Shown in pieces: positions 27,232-34,795 of a stretch of 64,000 nucleotides of DNA; the first letter of the stretch is position 1; each line of letters starts with the position of its first letter. The stretch spans positions 106,271 through 170,270 of the forward strand of contig DASUWY010000051.1 in NCBI GenBank assembly GCA_036378175.1. Reading direction: 5' to 3'. Source of the DNA: Thermoleophilaceae bacterium. GTDB taxonomy: Bacteria > Actinomycetota > Thermoleophilia > Solirubrobacterales > Thermoleophilaceae. The notes under the pieces were generated by a model that ran no database searches, was not told the origin of the DNA, and was given only the letters and a program-made list of their open reading frames with translations. Made by a program: the position numbers and the translations under genes.

Positions 27232-27675
27232 GTGGAGAACATCAGGCCCATGGGGGACGTTCTTCACGCACGCGCCCTGGCGCGCGCAAAGGTGCGCGCG
27301 CGGCGTAAGCGGGTCACGCTGATCAGGCGCCGAACCTTCTGGTTCTCGATGGCGGTGTTCGCCGTGGCCTGGGCCGTGATCTTCGCCCAGATGGTCGGCG
27401 GCCACGATCCGGCGCTCGCCAACAAGAAGAAGGCGCGGCCGCAGCCGGTGGTGGAGCACCGTCAGGCACACGCCCGTCCCGTGCGCCACCACGTACGCAG
27501 GCGCCACCACCATCACCACCACACGGCGCCGGCGCCAACCAACACCACCACATCGTCGAGCACGCCGGCGCCGGCCCCCACGGCAACACCGGCACCCACA
27601 CCCACGCCGGCGCCTGTAACCCCGGCGCCGGCCCCCGCACCCGCGCCCGCCCCGGTGACCACAAGCCAGTCGTGA
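27232..27675 (+). CDS. Membrane-anchored His-rich, Pro/Thr-rich protein
   Basis: The 147-residue product has a basic N-terminus, one membrane span (about residues 36-53) and a low-complexity exterior part. This contains a His-rich patch with six consecutive His (92-97) and about 45 residues of Ala/Pro/Thr repeats. The His patch could bind metal, and the Pro-rich tail could span the cell wall. I do not recognise a family. The start is GTG at 27232, or ATG at 27250. Its TGA overlaps the GTG of the ferric-reductase-like gene by four bases, so the two are coupled. Confidence 0.75.
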   Translation: MENIRPMGDVLHARALARAKVRARRKRVTLIRRRTFWFSMAVFAVAWAVIFAQMVGGHDPALANKKKARPQPVVEHRQAHARPVRHHVRRRHHHHHHTAPAPTNTTTSSSTPAPAPTATPAPTPTPAPVTPAPAPAPAPAPVTTSQS

Positions 27676-28292
27676 CGCTCCTCGCGCTCACCAACCCAAG
27701 CTCGCACCTCTTCTGGATCACCAGCCGCGCGGCCGGCACCGCCTCGCTCGTGCTGGCGAGCATGTCCGTGACGGTCGGGCTGATGATCGGCGGCAAGCTG
27801 ATGCAGGGCCGCGGCCGCGGTGGCGACCTCCGTGCGCTGCACGAGGCGCTCGCGCTGGGCGCGCTCGCCGCTCTTGCGCTGCACGGGATCTCGCTGCTCG
27901 GCGACCCGTACCTGCATCCCGGCGTGGCCGGCATCGCCATTCCTTTCGCCGGCCGTTACCGGCCGCTCTGGACGGGCCTCGGCATCGTGGGTGGCTGGGG
28001 CCTTGCGGTGCTCGGCCTGTCCTACTACGCGCGCGACAAGTTCGGCGCGGACCGCTGGCGCGCGCTGCACAGGTTCACCGTGCTCTTCTGGGCGCTGGGG
28101 GTGATCCACAGCATCGGATCGGGCACCGATGCCCGCGCCCGCTGGTACCTGATCGTGCTCGTGCTGCTCGTCGTGCCGCCGCTCGTGATGCTGCCCGCGC
28201 GCCTGGCATCGGGCGACCGTCGCCGTGCCGAGAGGCGTCAGCCGCGCCCGCGTCCGGGTTCCGCAACTGGCGCAAACTCGCTCGCCCGCTGA
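27672..28292 (+). CDS. Ferric-reductase-like transmembrane heme protein
   Basis: The 206-residue protein has about five to six membrane spans and the His pairs expected for b-type heme ligation in the ferric reductase/MsrQ fold: LHEALALGALAALALHG and LHRFTVLFWALGVIHS. It lacks cytoplasmic FAD and NAD domains, like MsrQ and cytochrome b561-type electron conduits. It is coupled to the His-rich anchored protein upstream. The window has no MsrP partner, so its electron acceptor is unknown. Confidence 0.8.
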   Translation: MTLLALTNPSSHLFWITSRAAGTASLVLASMSVTVGLMIGGKLMQGRGRGGDLRALHEALALGALAALALHGISLLGDPYLHPGVAGIAIPFAGRYRPLWTGLGIVGGWGLAVLGLSYYARDKFGADRWRALHRFTVLFWALGVIHSIGSGTDARARWYLIVLVLLVVPPLVMLPARLASGDRRRAERRQPRPRPGSATGANSLAR

Positions 28293-28332
28293 AATACTCC
28301 GCGCCCGTCCAAGCTTGAACACGGGAGGGTTC

Positions 28333-29946
28333 ATGCATAGATGTGTACGCGCGCGCGTGCGCTCCGCCGCGCTCGGCGCAGCGGCAGTGGCCGCGCTTGC
28401 AGTGCCGGCCTCAGCGTCGGCCGTAACCACCGCGCAGAGCACAGGCCTTGCGCCGATCCTCGTGTCCGGCGGCACCGACATCGGTGCGCTCCCTCCGCGC
28501 GAGATGAGCGTGACCGTCGCGCTCTCGCCGCGGAACAGGTCGTCCCTGGATCAGCTGGTGGCGAGCCATCAGACGATCTCCACCGACACGTTCAACTCGC
28601 TCTTCGCGCCCGACACCTCGACCGTGAGCGCGGTGACGAGCTGGGCGAGCGCAAATGGGCTGAGCGTCAGCTCCGTGTCGGCCAACCGCACGCTGGTGCG
28701 GCTGAGCGGCTCGTCCACGGCGGTGGGCCGCGCATTCGGCACCACGTTCGAACGCTGGCAGCAGCCCGACGGTTCCACCTACTTCACGCCGAAGAGCACG
28801 GCCAAGCTGCCGAGGAGCTTCTCCGGCCAGGTGGCGGGCGTGCTCGGGCTGTCGAGCATCGGGAAGGTGAGCCTTCCGCCCAAGCGCACCACCGCGAACT
28901 CCACCGCCGCGAGCGGCGGCGTGAACTACCCGGCCGAGTACGGTCCGCAGGACTTCTGGTCGCTCTACAACGCGCCCAGCTCGGCCACCGGCTCGGGGCA
29001 GCAGGTGGCGGTGATCGCCGAGGGCGACCTCACGATCCCGAAGCAGGACCTCGTGAAGTTCGAGCAGCAGTTCGGCCTGCCGCAGGTGCCCGTGACGCAG
29101 ACCACCGTGGGCACGCCCTCGTCCGACACGTCGGGCAACGACGAGTGGGATCTCGACACTCAGTACTCCACCGGCTTCGCGCCGGACGTGTCGGGCCTCC
29201 ACCTGTACGTGGGCGCGTCGCTCTCGAACGACGACATCCTCGCCACGATCAACCGCTGGGTCACCGACAACACGAACAAGCAGGCGAGCTTCTCGGCCGG
29301 TGAGTGCGAGCTGCTCGCCCAGGTGTCCGGCTTCCAGGGCCCGCTCGACAACGCGCTCGAGCAGGCCGCCGCGCAGGGCCAGACGCTGTTCACCTCGAGC
29401 GGAGACACCGGCTCGTTCTGCCCGGTGATCATCGGCGTGAACGGCGTGCCGGCGGGCCTGCCTGGCACCAACTACCCGGCGGCGTCGCAGTACGCGATGG
29501 GCGTGGGCGGCACCACGGTGCTCGGCCCGGGGCCGAACGAGATCGCGTGGTACGCGGGCGGCGGCGGCATCACGTTCTTCGAGAACGTGCCCGCCTATCA
29601 GTCGGGCGCCGGCGGCAGCTTCACGGGCGTGAACCGCGGCGTGCCGGACGTGTCGCTCGACGCGGACCCGAACTCGGGCTACCGAGTGATCGTGAACGGA
29701 ACCGAGCAGATCATCGGCGGCACGAGCGCGAGCGCTCCGTCGTGGCAGGGCATCTGGGCGCGCGCTCAGGGCGCCAACGGCGGCTCACTCGGATTCGCCG
29801 GACCCGTGATCTACAACACGGTGCCCGCGTCGGCGTTCAACGACATCACCGTCGGCGCGATCGGCTTCTATGCCGCCACGCCGGGGTGGGATTACGCCAC
29901 GGGGCGCGGCACGCCCAACATCTCCGCCTTCGTCAGCGGCGCGTAG
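28333..29946 (+). CDS. Sedolisin (S53) family serine carboxyl peptidase, secreted
   Basis: The 537-residue precursor has a signal peptide (AALGAAAVAALAVPASASA), a pro-kumamolisin activation domain (about 50-190) and an S53 catalytic domain. The catalytic Glu271 and Asp275 lie in DEWDLDTQ. The oxyanion Asp358 is in SSGDTGS and the nucleophile Ser465 is in GGTSASAP. These enzymes digest protein at acidic pH outside the cell. The start is the ATG at 28333 with GGGAGG upstream. The C-terminal FNDITVG...GWDYATGRGTP region fits the calcium-binding site. Confidence 0.93.
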   Translation: MHRCVRARVRSAALGAAAVAALAVPASASAVTTAQSTGLAPILVSGGTDIGALPPREMSVTVALSPRNRSSLDQLVASHQTISTDTFNSLFAPDTSTVSAVTSWASANGLSVSSVSANRTLVRLSGSSTAVGRAFGTTFERWQQPDGSTYFTPKSTAKLPRSFSGQVAGVLGLSSIGKVSLPPKRTTANSTAASGGVNYPAEYGPQDFWSLYNAPSSATGSGQQVAVIAEGDLTIPKQDLVKFEQQFGLPQVPVTQTTVGTPSSDTSGNDEWDLDTQYSTGFAPDVSGLHLYVGASLSNDDILATINRWVTDNTNKQASFSAGECELLAQVSGFQGPLDNALEQAAAQGQTLFTSSGDTGSFCPVIIGVNGVPAGLPGTNYPAASQYAMGVGGTTVLGPGPNEIAWYAGGGGITFFENVPAYQSGAGGSFTGVNRGVPDVSLDADPNSGYRVIVNGTEQIIGGTSASAPSWQGIWARAQGANGGSLGFAGPVIYNTVPASAFNDITVGAIGFYAATPGWDYATGRGTPNISAFVSGA

Positions 29947-29950
29947 CAGC

Positions 29951-29996
29951 AAACGGACCGGAGTTTTGGGGCCAGGAGCCCCAAAACTCCGGTTCG
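29951..29996. terminator. Bidirectional hairpin terminator between sedolisin and isoaspartyl peptidase genes
   Basis: ACCGGAGTTTTGGGG (29957-29971) is exactly complementary to CCCCAAAACTCCGGT (29979-29993) around a seven-base loop, and the outer bases mostly continue the stem. It occupies almost the whole gap between the two convergent stop codons and has T/A tracts in the stem on both strands. Confidence 0.8.
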
Positions 29997-29997
29997 T

Positions 29998-30867
29998 TCA
30001 CACGTAAACGGCGGTTTCCGGCTCGCCGCCGTTGCGCCGCACGCCCCGGTGCATCACCGTGGTGTTGGCGGGCAACGCCACGTTGCCGGCGCCATCCACT
30101 GCGATCAACCCGGCGTCCCCACGTAAAGCAGCCACCCGCTGAAGCGCACGCTTACCAGCTTCAGCAAGCGTCAGTCCACCGATACGCATCAAGGACGACA
30201 CCTCCGCGGCGAGTGCGCACCGAATGATCGCCTCGCCATCCCCGGTGCAGGACACGGCGCACGTGGCGTCATCGGCGTAACAGCCAGCTCCGATCAGAGG
30301 CGAATCCCCCACGCGCCCAGGCAGCTGATCCCGCACGCCGCCGGTGGACGTGGCGGCGGCGAGGTGCCCCGAGGAATCCAAAGCCACCGCTCCCACGGTC
30401 CCCTTGGAAGCCATCCAGCGCTCACGCTGACGCTCGGTGATGAACCACTCCGGATCGCACAGCTCGAGCGCGAGCTCGGAGGCCAGCCGCTCGGCACCCT
30501 CACCAGCCAGCATCACATGCCGCGTCCTCTCCATCACCGCCCTGGCCAGCGCCACTGCATGGCGCACGCCGGTCACCACGCACACCGCCCCGGCGGCGAG
30601 GTCCGCGCCCGACATGATCGACGCGTCCATCTCCACGCGCCCTTCGGAGGTGAGCACCGACCCGCGCCCGGCGTTGAACAGCGGGCAATCCTCGAGCGTC
30701 TCCACCGCCGCCTGCACCGCATCGAGCGCGGAGCCGCCGCGCTCGAGCACGTCGCCACCCACCGCGAGCGCGTCCTCGATCGCCCGGTGATACGCCTCCT
30801 CATCGCGCACCACTCCCGCCGCCGGATTGCCGCAGCCGCCATGCACGACGATCACCCTGTCCGTCAC
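29998..30867 (-). CDS. Isoaspartyl peptidase/L-asparaginase (Ntn hydrolase)
   Basis: The 289-residue precursor cleaves itself to expose a Thr nucleophile and hydrolyses isoaspartyl dipeptides or asparagine. Family markers are VIVVHGGCGNP at the start, AGRGSVLTSEGRVEMDA, and the autocleavage site KGTVGAVALD, whose Thr is the nucleophile. TSTGG and GDGEAIIR follow. The GTG at 30867 is chosen. The longer frame runs antisense through the HAD gene. Only 19 bases separate it from the divergent HAD start. Confidence 0.88.
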   Translation of the reverse strand: MTDRVIVVHGGCGNPAAGVVRDEEAYHRAIEDALAVGGDVLERGGSALDAVQAAVETLEDCPLFNAGRGSVLTSEGRVEMDASIMSGADLAAGAVCVVTGVRHAVALARAVMERTRHVMLAGEGAERLASELALELCDPEWFITERQRERWMASKGTVGAVALDSSGHLAAATSTGGVRDQLPGRVGDSPLIGAGCYADDATCAVSCTGDGEAIIRCALAAEVSSLMRIGGLTLAEAGKRALQRVAALRGDAGLIAVDGAGNVALPANTTVMHRGVRRNGGEPETAVYV

Positions 30868-30886
30868 GAACCGGCAAGCTACCGCC

Positions 30887-31576
30887 GTGGCGCGTCTCGT
30901 GCTCTGGGACATAGACGGCACCCTCGTGGACTCCGCCGGCCTCGGCGGCGAAGCGTTCTTCGAAGCGTTCGAGAAGGTGACGGGCTCGCCGGTCGAGCGG
31001 CGCGTGCCGTTTGCCGGACGGACCGATCCGGAGATCGCGCTCGACCTGCTGCGGGTGGCGGGCATCGATGGTGGCGAGCAGCTCCTGGCGGAGTTCGAGC
31101 GCGCGCTCGCCGCCGCCATGGCACAGCGGTCAGAGCTGGTGCGCGAGCGCGGCCGGGCGCTGCCCGGCGTGCGTGAGGCCCTCGAGCGGCTGCGCGGAGA
31201 GCCCGGCGTGACGCAGTCCCTTCTCACCGGCAACATCGAACCCAACGCCCACGTGAAGCTCGGGGCGTTCGGGCTCGACGTTCTGGTGGACATGGAGATC
31301 GGCGCGTACGGTTCGGACCACCACGTTCGCGGCGAGCTCGTGGGGGTGGCGCGGCGCAAGGCGCTCGACCTGCGCGGGGTGGCGTTCGAGGCGAGGGAGA
31401 TCGTGCTGGTGGGGGACACGCCGCTCGACGTCGCGGCCGCGATCGAAGGGGGCGCGCGAGCCGTCGGCGTGGCCACAGGCCCCTACAGCGAGGAGGACCT
31501 GCTCCACTCCGGCGCGGACGCCGTGCTGCCCGACCTCGTGGACCTGGACTCAGTCCTCGGCGCCGTGCTCGGCTGA
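30887..31576 (+). CDS. HAD family hydrolase (phosphatase)
   Basis: The 229-residue HAD enzyme has motif I DIDGTLVD (nucleophile Asp8 and Asp10), motif II LLTGN and motif IV LVGDTPLDVAAAIEGG. A cap domain lies between motifs I and II. This is the phosphoglycolate-phosphatase-like subgroup, with a phosphorylated small molecule as likely substrate. The GTG start at 30887 directly precedes the ARLVLWD strand. The 3' end overlaps the convergent hydrolase by 27 bases. Confidence 0.85.
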   Translation: MARLVLWDIDGTLVDSAGLGGEAFFEAFEKVTGSPVERRVPFAGRTDPEIALDLLRVAGIDGGEQLLAEFERALAAAMAQRSELVRERGRALPGVREALERLRGEPGVTQSLLTGNIEPNAHVKLGAFGLDVLVDMEIGAYGSDHHVRGELVGVARRKALDLRGVAFEAREIVLVGDTPLDVAAAIEGGARAVGVATGPYSEEDLLHSGADAVLPDLVDLDSVLGAVLG

Positions 31577-32113
31577 GCCGAGGCACCAGCGCTCCACCTC
31601 GGGCCAGGGCCCGTAGCCCGCGTCCGTGTTGAGGTGCCCCGCCCCCGCGATCACTCGTACCTGCAGTCCGAGCGGCTCGCCATAGAGACGCAACGCTCCC
31701 TCGGGGCAGTACGGATCCTCGTCCGCCGCCACGATCTCGGTGGAGCCCGCCGCTCGCGCAACGTCGTCCGGCTCCACCGCGAGCGGGAAGAAGCCCTGCA
31801 CGCCCGGCAGCTCCGCCGACGGACTCGGCGGCGCCACCAGCAGCACCCGCTCCACCCGCGAGCCGTCCCGCCGCCGCGCGTGCTGAAGCCAGAGAACGCA
31901 TCCGAGCGAGTGGCACAGAACCACCAGCCCGCGCGCCTCACGCGCGAGCTCGGCATCGAGCGCCGCCAGCCAGCGGTCGAGCCGCGGCGTGTCCGGCTCG
32001 GGCAGCTCCGGGTAGCTCACCCGCTCGCCTCGCTCGCGCAGGCGGCGGGCCAGCCATGTCTGCCAGTGCTGCGGCCCGGAGCCCTGCCAGCCGTGGAGGA
32101 TGAGGAACGGCAT
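31550..32113 (-). CDS. RBBP9/YdeN-type alpha/beta serine hydrolase
   Basis: The 187-residue hydrolase begins PFLILHGWQGSGPQHWQTWL, the diagnostic start of the RBBP9/YdeN family. It has the elbow CHSLG (Ser69), a catalytic-Asp candidate in AADEDPYCP and His in GAGHLNTDAGYGPWP. Family members are small serine hydrolases of unknown natural substrate. Upstream lie a 13-base-pair hairpin and a possible terminator. Confidence 0.88.
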   Translation of the reverse strand: MPFLILHGWQGSGPQHWQTWLARRLRERGERVSYPELPEPDTPRLDRWLAALDAELAREARGLVVLCHSLGCVLWLQHARRRDGSRVERVLLVAPPSPSAELPGVQGFFPLAVEPDDVARAAGSTEIVAADEDPYCPEGALRLYGEPLGLQVRVIAGAGHLNTDAGYGPWPEVERWCLGSAEHGAED

Positions 32114-32138
32114 CGGGCCGCATCATCCCCCAGAAACA

Positions 32139-32172
32139 CCTCGCTCCCGCCGGGGGAGGGGCGGGAGCGAGG
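32139..32172. terminator. Perfect 13-bp GC-rich hairpin
   Basis: CCTCGCTCCCGCC (32139-32151) pairs perfectly with GGCGGGAGCGAGG (32160-32172) over an eight-base loop. It sits 26 bases upstream of the leftward hydrolase gene, so it is either in that gene's leader or the end of a transcript from the right. Confidence 0.5.
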
Positions 32173-32186
32173 AAGGGGAGTCGTTC

Positions 32187-32213
32187 AAAAAAGGGCGCTA
32201 GGGGTGACAGCGC
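32187..32213 (-). terminator. Possible intrinsic terminator, leftward
   Basis: Read leftwards, GCGCT-N9-AGCGC is followed by CCTTTTTT, a short stem plus T-run. It could end the transcript of the small gene at 32418-32705 and galK. The stem is weak. Confidence 0.4.
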
Positions 32214-32417
32214 AAAGCGGCGGCTACGAAGACCGAGGGTCCAGCCCAACCAAGGGCCATCTGATTGGCTCGAGTCTGGCGGCCGTGCATAGCGAGCAGA
32301 TTCGCAGCCGCGGCGCTTTCTCAAAAGGTGGCTGCCTGGCATCTCGCGGTGTGGCATGCCGCCACCCCCGGGGTTCGGGTAACCCCCCGCCCGATGGCCC
32401 CATCTGGGGCGCCCTGC

Positions 32418-32705
32418 TCAACTGGCGCCGAGCCGTTCGACCAGACGTTCCGCGTACCAGTCCTCCCAGCGCTCGTCGGCGCCCGCAGCGTTGTACTCGC
32501 GGTCGAGCGAAACGAGCGCGTGCACCACGTGGCTGCGCACCGGCTCGGGCGCAACGAGCTGTGGAAGCTCGGACAGGTTCACGAGCCAGTCGGCGTACCA
32601 CGAGGCCCAGTCCGGGTCCTCGCCGTCCACGATCCGGTACACCTGGTGATGGGTCTCGGCCGCCTCGTGGAGCAGCCCGCTGATCTGCTGCGCTGTGGAG
32701 TTCAT
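32418..32705 (-). CDS. Small acidic conserved hypothetical protein
   Basis: The 95-residue protein from the ATG at 32705 is acidic and helical, rich in Trp, Glu, Asp and His (HHQVYRIVDGEDPDWASWYA and RWEDWYAERLVERLG). It resembles short actinobacterial proteins of unknown function. It lies 31 bases downstream of galK and is probably co-transcribed with it. There is no signal peptide, no membrane span and no catalytic motif. Confidence 0.65.
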   Translation of the reverse strand: MNSTAQQISGLLHEAAETHHQVYRIVDGEDPDWASWYADWLVNLSELPQLVAPEPVRSHVVHALVSLDREYNAAGADERWEDWYAERLVERLGAS

Positions 32706-32736
32706 CGCCGTTGGTCCCGGGCGGCGGCGCTTCGTT

Positions 32737-33777
32737 TCACACGAGCCGCGCGGCGGCCCCCGGCTGCACGACGAAGGCCTCCGGTGGTGGCTCCCGCTCC
32801 GGCGGGAACAGCGCGAGAACGGAGCCACCGAAGCCGCCCCCGATGAGCCGTGCGCCGGCGGCCCCCGGGCCTCTCATCTTCTCCACCGCGGCCTCGACCT
32901 CAGGCGTGGACACCTCATACAGGTCCCGCAGTCCGGCGTGCGAGGCGTCGAGCAGCCGGCCCACGCCGGCGAGATCGCCGCTCACGAGTGCTGCCACGGC
33001 CGCGTCCACGCGCGCGTTCTCCTCGATCACGAAGCGTGCGCGGCGAGCCAGCGGCTCGGGCAGCCGCGCAACCGTCGCGGGCGATGCCTCGCGCAGTGAC
33101 CCCACGCCGAGCACCTCGCAGGCGCGCGCGCACTCCGCGCGCCGCTCGTTGTAGCCCGAGCTCGCGTTCTCGCGCATCGCACCGCTGTCGAGCACGGCGA
33201 GCGTCCAGCCGCGCAGGTCAAGCGGCACCTGGCGCAGCTCGAGCGACTGGAAGTCGATGCGCAGCGCGTGTCCCTCCTCGCAGAAGAGCGCCGCCAGCGG
33301 GTCGAGCAGCCCGGCGCTTGCGCCCACCCACTCGTTCTCCACACGCGAGCACACGCGGGCGAGCTCGAGCCGGTCCACGTGGCCGGCGTCGAGCGCGAGG
33401 ATGGCGAGCGCCAGGGCGGTGCCGAGGGCGGCGGAAGAGGACAGCCCGGCGCCGCGCGGCAGGTCGCTCTCGATTCGAAGGCGCATGCCGCTGGCCGGTC
33501 GCAACTCGGCCACCAGCCCGCGCGCGAATGCTCGCCAGCCGGGCGCCCGCTCGATACCCGCGAGCGCGAACGCGTCACGTTCGCCGAGATCGCTCGCCTC
33601 GACCTCCACCACCTCGCCAGCGAGGCGCTCGGCCGTGACCGTCACGCCGCGCGCGATGGCAAACGGCAGCGCGAGCCCGCCGTTGTAGTCGGTGTGCTCA
33701 CCGATCAGGTTCACGCGGCCCGGGCCACGGGCACGTACGGGGGTCGCGCATTCGGCGATGGCGGGATACGTTGGCAC
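32737..33777 (-). CDS. galK: Galactokinase
   Basis: This GHMP kinase phosphorylates galactose at C1. It is about 346 residues from the GTG at 33777. The galactokinase signature is GRVNLIGEHTDYNGGLALP, the GHMP ATP motif is LPRGAGLSSSAAL, and motif 3 is GGGFGGSVLAL. No other Leloir gene is in the window. The start is unusual in lying only seven bases from the divergent dgcA start. An upstream frame extension reads antisense through dgcA and is rejected. Confidence 0.9.
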   Translation of the reverse strand: MPTYPAIAECATPVRARGPGRVNLIGEHTDYNGGLALPFAIARGVTVTAERLAGEVVEVEASDLGERDAFALAGIERAPGWRAFARGLVAELRPASGMRLRIESDLPRGAGLSSSAALGTALALAILALDAGHVDRLELARVCSRVENEWVGASAGLLDPLAALFCEEGHALRIDFQSLELRQVPLDLRGWTLAVLDSGAMRENASSGYNERRAECARACEVLGVGSLREASPATVARLPEPLARRARFVIEENARVDAAVAALVSGDLAGVGRLLDASHAGLRDLYEVSTPEVEAAVEKMRGPGAAGARLIGGGFGGSVLALFPPEREPPPEAFVVQPGAAARLV

Positions 33778-33784
33778 AACCGGT

Positions 33785-34795
33785 ATGGAACTGAGGGCCC
33801 ACAGGGTCTCCCTTCTCCTCGCAGAGACGTTCACGATCGCGCGGCAGTCGCGCGACGTCGAAGAGGTGGTGCAGGTGGAGATCGAGCACGACGGCATCGT
33901 CGGCTACGGCGAGGGTGCGCCCGTGGACTACTGGGGCGAGACGCAGGACTCGATGGTGGCCTTCCTCGAAGAAGAGGCGCCGGCCCTGATCGGTGGCGAC
34001 CCGTACGCGCGCGAGTACATCGCCAGCCGCCTGGCCACGAGGCCGGGCGAGCAGGGGGCGAAGCAGGCGATCGACGCCGCGCTGCACGACTGGGTCGGCA
34101 AGCGCCTGGGGGAGCCGCTGTGGCGCGTGTTCGGGCTGTCGCCCGCGAGCCCGCCGACGTCCTACACGATCGGCATCGACACGATCGAGGGCACCGCGGA
34201 CCGCACCCGGCGCGCGGCCGGCTTCAAGGTGCTCAAGGTGAAGGTGGGCGGTCCCGACGACCTCGCGCGACTGAAGGCCGTGCGCGAGAACACCACGGCG
34301 AGCATCCGCATCGACGGCAATGAGGGCTGGACCCTCGAGACCGCTCGCGAGTTGATGCCGGTGCTCGTGGAGATGGGCGTGGAGTTCGTGGAGCAGCCCT
34401 TCCCGGCCGCCGACCTCGACAGCTTCCGAGCACTGCGGGAGATCGAGCCGCGCATTCCCGTCGTGATCGACGAGGGCTGCAAGGACCTCCTCGACGTCGC
34501 GCGCGTCGCCACCTACGCGGACGGCATCAACATCAAGCTCGCCAAGGCCGGCGGCATCCGCGAGTCCCTCCGGATGATTCACGCGGCCCGCGCGCTCGGC
34601 CTGCAGGTGATGCTCGGCTGCATGATCGAGTCCGAGCTTGGCATCGCGGCGGCGGCTCAGATAGCGTCGCTCGTCGATTACGTGGATCTCGATGGACACC
34701 TGTTGATCTCCAACTCGCCATTCACCGGGCTCGGCTTCCGGGACGGCGGGGTGGTCGCATCCGCCGATCCCGGGCTTGGCGTGCGGCCCGCGTGA
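33785..34795 (+). CDS. dgcA: Enolase-superfamily racemase/epimerase (DgcA, N-acetyl-D-glutamate racemase type)
   Basis: The 336-residue protein is of the MLE/dipeptide-epimerase subgroup. The catalytic KxK is K151-V-K153. The metal ligands are D177 (IDGNEGW), E203 (FVEQP) and D229 (VVIDEG), and the second base is K251 (NIKLAK). On its own it would be called an L-Ala-D/L-Glu epimerase. The four-base overlap with a DUF1611 gene matches the DgcA-DgcN pair, in which D-glutamate is N-acetylated and then racemised. The assignment to D-Glu use rests on that context. Confidence 0.8.
   Translation: MELRAHRVSLLLAETFTIARQSRDVEEVVQVEIEHDGIVGYGEGAPVDYWGETQDSMVAFLEEEAPALIGGDPYAREYIASRLATRPGEQGAKQAIDAALHDWVGKRLGEPLWRVFGLSPASPPTSYTIGIDTIEGTADRTRRAAGFKVLKVKVGGPDDLARLKAVRENTTASIRIDGNEGWTLETARELMPVLVEMGVEFVEQPFPAADLDSFRALREIEPRIPVVIDEGCKDLLDVARVATYADGINIKLAKAGGIRESLRMIHAARALGLQVMLGCMIESELGIAAAAQIASLVDYVDLDGHLLISNSPFTGLGFRDGGVVASADPGLGVRPA

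Larger units (their letters stand above)
32114..32417. other. 304-base non-coding interval with several inverted repeats
   Basis: I see no gene here on either strand. It contains the hairpin at 32139-32172, the terminator-like structure near 32187-32213, and short dyads further right: GGGGTT-N5-AACCCC around 32370 and CCCCATCTGGGG near 32400. It is the longest gene-free stretch of the window, so a structured leader for the leftward hydrolase gene or a small RNA is possible. No known RNA family is recognised. Confidence 0.4.

Noticed and set aside
27505..27522. Six-His stretch as a cloning tag or vector contamination
   Set aside because: It lies inside a longer natural His/Arg-rich and Pro-rich sequence coupled to the downstream gene, with the same base composition as its surroundings.
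32360..32400. tRNA T-arm-like GGGGTTCGGGTAACCCC
   Set aside because: The loop does not fit TTCRANY and no acceptor, D or anticodon arm can be built around it.
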